From the NCBI RefSeq assembly GCF_001953865.1, contig NZ_MQUQ01000012.1:1-64000 (forward strand): DNA of 64,000 nt, given 5' to 3'. The DNA is from Amycolatopsis coloradensis (GTDB lineage: Bacteria; Actinomycetota; Actinomycetes; Mycobacteriales; Pseudonocardiaceae). Under the pieces are notes generated by a model. That model ran no database searches. It saw only the letters and a list, made by a program, of their open reading frames with translations, and was not told where the DNA came from. Positions within the stretch are counted from its first letter, which is position 1; each line of letters opens with the position of its first letter. This document shows positions 60,892 through 64,000 of this stretch, piece after piece. Made by a program: the position numbers and the translations under genes.

Positions 60892-61389
60892 GTGAATCCT
60901 GAGGAGGATCTCGCCAGACTCCGGCACAGACTGGCCGGGTTGGAACGCGAGAACGGCGACCGGATGTACCTGGTCGACAACCGGGCGACCAAGGCGATCG
61001 AGGAGACCCAGGCCGCGGGCGACAAGCTCAAGCAGGAGACGAGTGCGGCGCTGGCCGCGCGTCTCGAGCAGAAACGGCGGGCGGAGGCGGCGGGCGGCTG
61101 GGCGACCGAGTCGACCCTCGGTGACAAGGTCGACGACGACGGCGATTTCGGGTTCGAGGAGGACGAGGCGGAGAACGAGCGCCGCGCCGGGTATCGCGCG
61201 GCCGACGAGCCGCCGATCTCGTTCCGGCCGCCTCCCGCCTCGCAGGCCCCGCCGCCACCTCCGCCTCCACCGGCGGCTCCGGTCACTCCGGTCGTGGTTC
61301 TCGAGGAGCGTCCGGTCGGACGGCATCGGCGGTCGGCGGCACGGGGTGACGACGACGACTTCGCCGAAACCGACTGGCTGGCGACCTGA
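60892..61389 (+). CDS. T7SS accessory coil protein with acidic tail motif
   Basis: 165 residues from GTG 60892. Coiled coil (about 4-65: DLARLRHRLAGLERENGDRM and on), acidic stretch DKVDDDGDFGFEEDEAE, Pro-rich linker of consecutive prolines, and tail ARGDDDDFAETDWLAT. The DDDFAETD motif matches EDDFSEET and DDEDFSQS elsewhere. Overall plan equals the YbaB-like 9835 protein minus the beta region. 20 bases after the large target. Likely a cytosolic partner of it. Confidence 0.7.
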   Translation: MNPEEDLARLRHRLAGLERENGDRMYLVDNRATKAIEETQAAGDKLKQETSAALAARLEQKRRAEAAGGWATESTLGDKVDDDGDFGFEEDEAENERRAGYRAADEPPISFRPPPASQAPPPPPPPPAAPVTPVVVLEERPVGRHRRSAARGDDDDFAETDWLAT

Positions 61390-61393
61390 GCCG

Positions 61394-62326
61394 TCAGGCT
61401 CGCAGTGTCACGATGGCCCGCTCGACGCCGTGGAAGACGGTATGCGTCTTGTACTCCACTTCTTCGGCGACGTGGCCGGGCGTCAGGATCTCGGCAAGGG
61501 CGCGAAGCGCCACTTCGCCCTCGGCGACCGCTACGCGCGAGCCGGGACAGGTGTGCCTGCCGAGGCCGAACGCGAGTTCGGCTTCGGGGCCCAGCGGGAT
61601 GGCCAGTTTGTCCCCGGTCGTGAAGTCCTTGCCCGCCAAGGAGAACGGCGCGGTCACGCGGCGGGCGGCGAAGCGGGTCGGGGCGATTTCGTGGATCAGG
61701 CCGCGTACGTCGTCGAGGATCTCTGGGCGGCGTAAAGTTTCGAGGCCGGCGAGGGCGAGGAAGTTCATGGAGTTCTCGTACGCCGCGTGGGCGAGCATCA
61801 CCGGCGTGATCATCAGCTCGTCCTCGGTGATCCGGCCTGCTTCATGCGCTTCGCGAAGCAGCGCCAACCCGCCGCCTTCGACAGCCGTCGCCTTGAGGAA
61901 GAACATCGCGACCCTGAGCGCGGCGGTGTCGGCTCCGGCCGGTCCGCCCGACCAGACGTCCAGGTTCGCGGCCGTCTCCGAAAGTTTCGTCAGCAGCTTC
62001 TCGTCGAGCGGCTCCTCCGTGCCGAGCACCGCCTCCGTCACCCTGGCCGCCACAGGCTTGGCGAAGTCGGCCACCAGGTCGAACCGAGCGCGCGACTTTA
62101 GCCCCCTAATCGCGATCCGGAGGTCGGTGAGCACGGCGTCCGGCAGGGGCTCCACCAGGGCGATGACCTCCTTGACGACCGCGCGGAGCCTCCGGTGGTC
62201 CGCGCCGTCCATCAGCAGGAGGTTGGGGGTCTCGGCGGCGGCACCGCCCGGGTTCGAGCTGAGCGCGCGGTCGCGCAGGGCCTTGACGCGGTCCGCCGGA
62301 TCGTCCAGCACGAAGAAGTCGTCCAC
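61394..62326 (-). CDS. reduced cytochrome P450-like protein
   Basis: 310 residues from GTG 62326 (VDDFFVLDDPADRVKALRDR). The Cys-heme loop is present as FGLGRHTCPG (253-262). Compared with standard ~400-residue actinobacterial P450s it lacks about 70 N-terminal residues. The I-helix has AHAAYENSMN in place of AGxxT. The K-helix position reads VRGLIHEIAP with no ExxR (the ETLR at 196-199 falls in the J helix). Family CYP157 is a known precedent without ExxR. A dispersed repeat encodes RIAIRGLKS (70-78). Next to a divergent acyl-AMP ligase, so a modified fatty-acyl substrate is plausible. Activity uncertain. Confidence 0.78.
   Translation of the reverse strand: MDDFFVLDDPADRVKALRDRALSSNPGGAAAETPNLLLMDGADHRRLRAVVKEVIALVEPLPDAVLTDLRIAIRGLKSRARFDLVADFAKPVAARVTEAVLGTEEPLDEKLLTKLSETAANLDVWSGGPAGADTAALRVAMFFLKATAVEGGGLALLREAHEAGRITEDELMITPVMLAHAAYENSMNFLALAGLETLRRPEILDDVRGLIHEIAPTRFAARRVTAPFSLAGKDFTTGDKLAIPLGPEAELAFGLGRHTCPGSRVAVAEGEVALRALAEILTPGHVAEEVEYKTHTVFHGVERAIVTLRA
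62088..62116. repeat. dispersed repeat inside the P450 gene
   Basis: CGCGACTTTAGCCCCCTAAT then CGCGATCCG. Read on the minus strand as R-I-A-I-R-G-L-K-S, in a helix-to-loop region of the P450 B/C segment. Confidence 0.86.
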
Positions 62327-62332
62327 GTTCGT

Positions 62333-64000
62333 ATGATGCCCATGCCGCGGCCGGAAGAGGTGCCAGTGCCCGAAGAAGTGCCCGAAGAAGTGTTGCGGAC
62401 CCCGCTCGTGCACCGCCTGCTGGAGCGCGCCGAGGTCGAGCGCCCGGCGTACACGCACCTCGACTGCTCGAACCGGCACGAACCCGTCGAGGACACACTG
62501 ACCTGGGCCGAACTCCTCGTCCACGTCCGCGCTGTCGCCGCGAAGCTGCGCGAAGTGATCCAGCCGGGCGACCGTGTCGCGATCACGGCGCGACAGGACC
62601 TCTCCTACGTCGTCGCGTTCTTCGGCGCGCTGTACGCCGGGGCCGTCGCGGTGCCGCTGTCCGCGCCTGACGTCCGCGCTCACCGCGAGCGGCTCGTCGG
62701 GGTTCTCAACGACTGCGACGCCGACATCTGGCTCACTTCGGAAGGCCTGGCCGAGCGGCTCACGGAGTTTGCCGAGACCGAGCCCGTCCCGGCGCCCCGC
62801 GAGATCGTCGCCGTCGACACCCTGCCACTGGACCCGGCGGATCGGACCCCGCCGTCGCCGGTTTCGCCCGAAGACCCCGCCTACCTGCAGTACACGTCCG
62901 GGACGACGCGATCTCCGGCCGGGGTGATCATCACGCATCGCGCCCTCTCGGCCGCGTGCTGGCAGATCTGCGACGCCTACGACGTCGGCGAGCACACCAC
63001 GTGTGTCGGCTGGATCCCGTTCTTCCACGACATGGGGCTGGCGCAGCTGCTCGCGGGGACGATGCACTCCGGCGGCCGGACGGTGTTCATCGCGCCGCTG
63101 GAGTTCATCCGGCGGCCGGAGCGCTGGCTGCTGCTGATGTCGGCGTATCCGAACACGCTCACGGCGGCCCCCAACTTCGCGTACGACCTGGTGACCGAGG
63201 CCGTGCCCGAGCCGAAGCGCGCCGAGTACGACCTCTCGACGGTGTCTATCGCGCTGAGCGGCAGTGAACCGGTCCGGGCGGCGACCGTCCGGAAGTTCCT
63301 CGCCGCGTATGAGCCCCACGGGTTCCCGCGCGGCGCGTTCCGGCCGTCCTATGGCCTGGCCGAGGCGACGGTCTACGTCGCCAGCGGCGACTCCAACGGC
63401 CCCGTGGTGACCGAGGTCGACGGCCGTGAAGTCGTCGAGATCGGCTGGCCACGGGGGCAGCGGATCCGCGTCGTCGCCCCGCCGGATCGCGGTTTGCCCG
63501 CTGAAGTCGTCGCCTCGCCGGATCGCGGTTTGCCCGCTGAAGTCGACACGGGCGAGATCTGGGTCAAGGGGCCCAACGTGGGGGCCGGGTACTGGCGTCG
63601 CCCGGAGTTGACCGCCGAGGTGTTCGGCGCCGAACTCGACGGGGAAGGCGGCTGGCTCCGCACCGGCGACCTGGGGTCGATCCGGGACGGCAGGCTCTCC
63701 GTGACCGGACGCCTCAAAGACCTGATCATCGTCGACGGCCGCAACCACAGCCCCCACGACATCGAAGAGACCGTCGCCGCCGCTCACCCCCTTCTCGGGC
63801 CGGAGCGGGTCGCCGCCTTCTCGGTCGACGGCGACGAAGGCGAGGGCGTCGTCGTGGTCGCCGAGCGCGCTCGGAAGGCGCCCGACTTCGACGAAGCCGA
63901 GATCGCGAGGGCGGCCACCCGCGCCGTCGCCGAGCGTCACGACGTGGCGCTCCGGGCGTTTTTCCTGGTGAGACCCGGCGGGCTGCCGCGAACGTCCAGC
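62333..64000 (+). CDS. fatty acyl-AMP ligase (FAAL), C-terminus beyond the window
   Basis: Open to the window end, at least 556 residues. AMP-binding motif YTSGTTRSPAGVIITHRA (the usual core has K in place of R), FAAL signatures IPFFHDMGLAQLL and PSYGLAEATVYV, and RTGDLGSIRDGRLSVTGRLK with DGRNHSPHDIE. FAALs activate fatty acids as acyl-adenylates for transfer to acyl carrier proteins. Possible starts ATG 62333, 62336, 62342 or later GTGs among tandem CCCGAAGAAGTG units (PEEVPEEV); undecided. Two dispersed repeats are in frame at 63483-63545. Divergent from the P450 with only 6 bases between starts. Confidence 0.85.
   Translation, partial: MMPMPRPEEVPVPEEVPEEVLRTPLVHRLLERAEVERPAYTHLDCSNRHEPVEDTLTWAELLVHVRAVAAKLREVIQPGDRVAITARQDLSYVVAFFGALYAGAVAVPLSAPDVRAHRERLVGVLNDCDADIWLTSEGLAERLTEFAETEPVPAPREIVAVDTLPLDPADRTPPSPVSPEDPAYLQYTSGTTRSPAGVIITHRALSAACWQICDAYDVGEHTTCVGWIPFFHDMGLAQLLAGTMHSGGRTVFIAPLEFIRRPERWLLLMSAYPNTLTAAPNFAYDLVTEAVPEPKRAEYDLSTVSIALSGSEPVRAATVRKFLAAYEPHGFPRGAFRPSYGLAEATVYVASGDSNGPVVTEVDGREVVEIGWPRGQRIRVVAPPDRGLPAEVVASPDRGLPAEVDTGEIWVKGPNVGAGYWRRPELTAEVFGAELDGEGGWLRTGDLGSIRDGRLSVTGRLKDLIIVDGRNHSPHDIEETVAAAHPLLGPERVAAFSVDGDEGEGVVVVAERARKAPDFDEAEIARAATRAVAERHDVALRAFFLVRPGGLPRTSS
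63483..63545. repeat. two tandem dispersed repeats inside the FAAL gene
   Basis: Copies at 63483-63509 and 63519-63545, both CGGATCGCGGTTTGCCCGCT then GAAGTCG. They encode PDRGLPAEV twice (APPDRGLPAEVVASPDRG then LPAEVDTGE) just before the GEIWVKGPNVGAGYW strand. Confidence 0.92.

Noticed and set aside
62327..63940. Upstream extension of the P450 to 848 residues
   Set aside because: The extension is antisense to the acyl-AMP ligase and has no P450 N-terminal features.

Overview
The window is high-GC actinobacterial DNA. It most resembles the Pseudonocardiaceae (Amycolatopsis-like): S12/S7 and S10/spc/alpha ribosomal operons with actinobacterial tails on S3, L17 and S9, a short-LID adenylate kinase, WXG100 proteins, an MmpS-like protein, and an ESX-4-type type VII secretion (T7SS) locus between truA and rplM-rpsI-glmM, as in mycobacteria. 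The genus is inferred from gene content only.

Layout. 1-6.9 kb: a D-Ala-D-Ala dipeptidase-type M15 peptidase; then a run with a secreted SBP56-like protein, a large membrane protein, two 77-residue secreted peptides and an MmpS-like protein; then a GNAT. 6.8-10.7 kb: a leftward T7SS accessory cluster (YbaB-like coil, small T7 target, large target, membrane protein). 11.1-25.6 kb: rpsL-rpsG-fusA-tuf, then the S10 and spc operons from rpsJ to rplO. 25.8-27.3 kb: a membrane protein and a LysE exporter. 27.6-30.3 kb: secY-adk-map. 30.9-35.8 kb: infA-rpmJ-rpsM-(new 61-codon ORF)-rpsK-rpsD-rpoA-rplQ-truA. 35.8-36.8 kb: a DUF559-type endonuclease. 37.0-53.5 kb: ESX-4-like machine (eccE, eccB, two targets, mycP, eccD, eccC, an Rv3446c-type Hsp70-like protein, two WXG100 proteins). 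53.6-55.3 kb: DUF4333 membrane protein and lipoprotein. 55.5-58.1 kb: rplM-rpsI-glmM. 58.1-61.4 kb: a third T7SS target cassette. 61.4-64 kb: a reduced cytochrome P450 divergent from a fatty acyl-AMP ligase that runs off the window.

How the genes work together. Most of the window is translation and protein export: ribosomal proteins, EF-G, EF-Tu, IF-1, SecY, Met aminopeptidase and RNA polymerase alpha. Embedded in it is one complete T7SS (EccB, C, D, E, MycP, a WXG100 pair) plus three substrate cassettes built on related plans.

The most striking feature is a family of about 33 copies of a 20-30 bp palindromic repeat, core TTTAGC-CC-GCTAAA, with interchangeable arms such as GATCGC, CGACT and ACGCAAGT. 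Copies sit singly, in clusters, and as long inverted pairs at gene ends; several supply stop codons. Others lie inside coding sequences (truA, P450, acyl-AMP ligase, Hsp70-like protein, a T7SS target), always in a stop-free frame. None lies in the 10.4-25.6 kb ribosomal block. I do not recognise this family from the literature. Second-tier observations are a shared leader element upstream of rpsL and rpsJ, a translationally coupled small ORF between rpsM and rpsK, and a common acidic DDDF-type tail motif on three T7SS accessory proteins.
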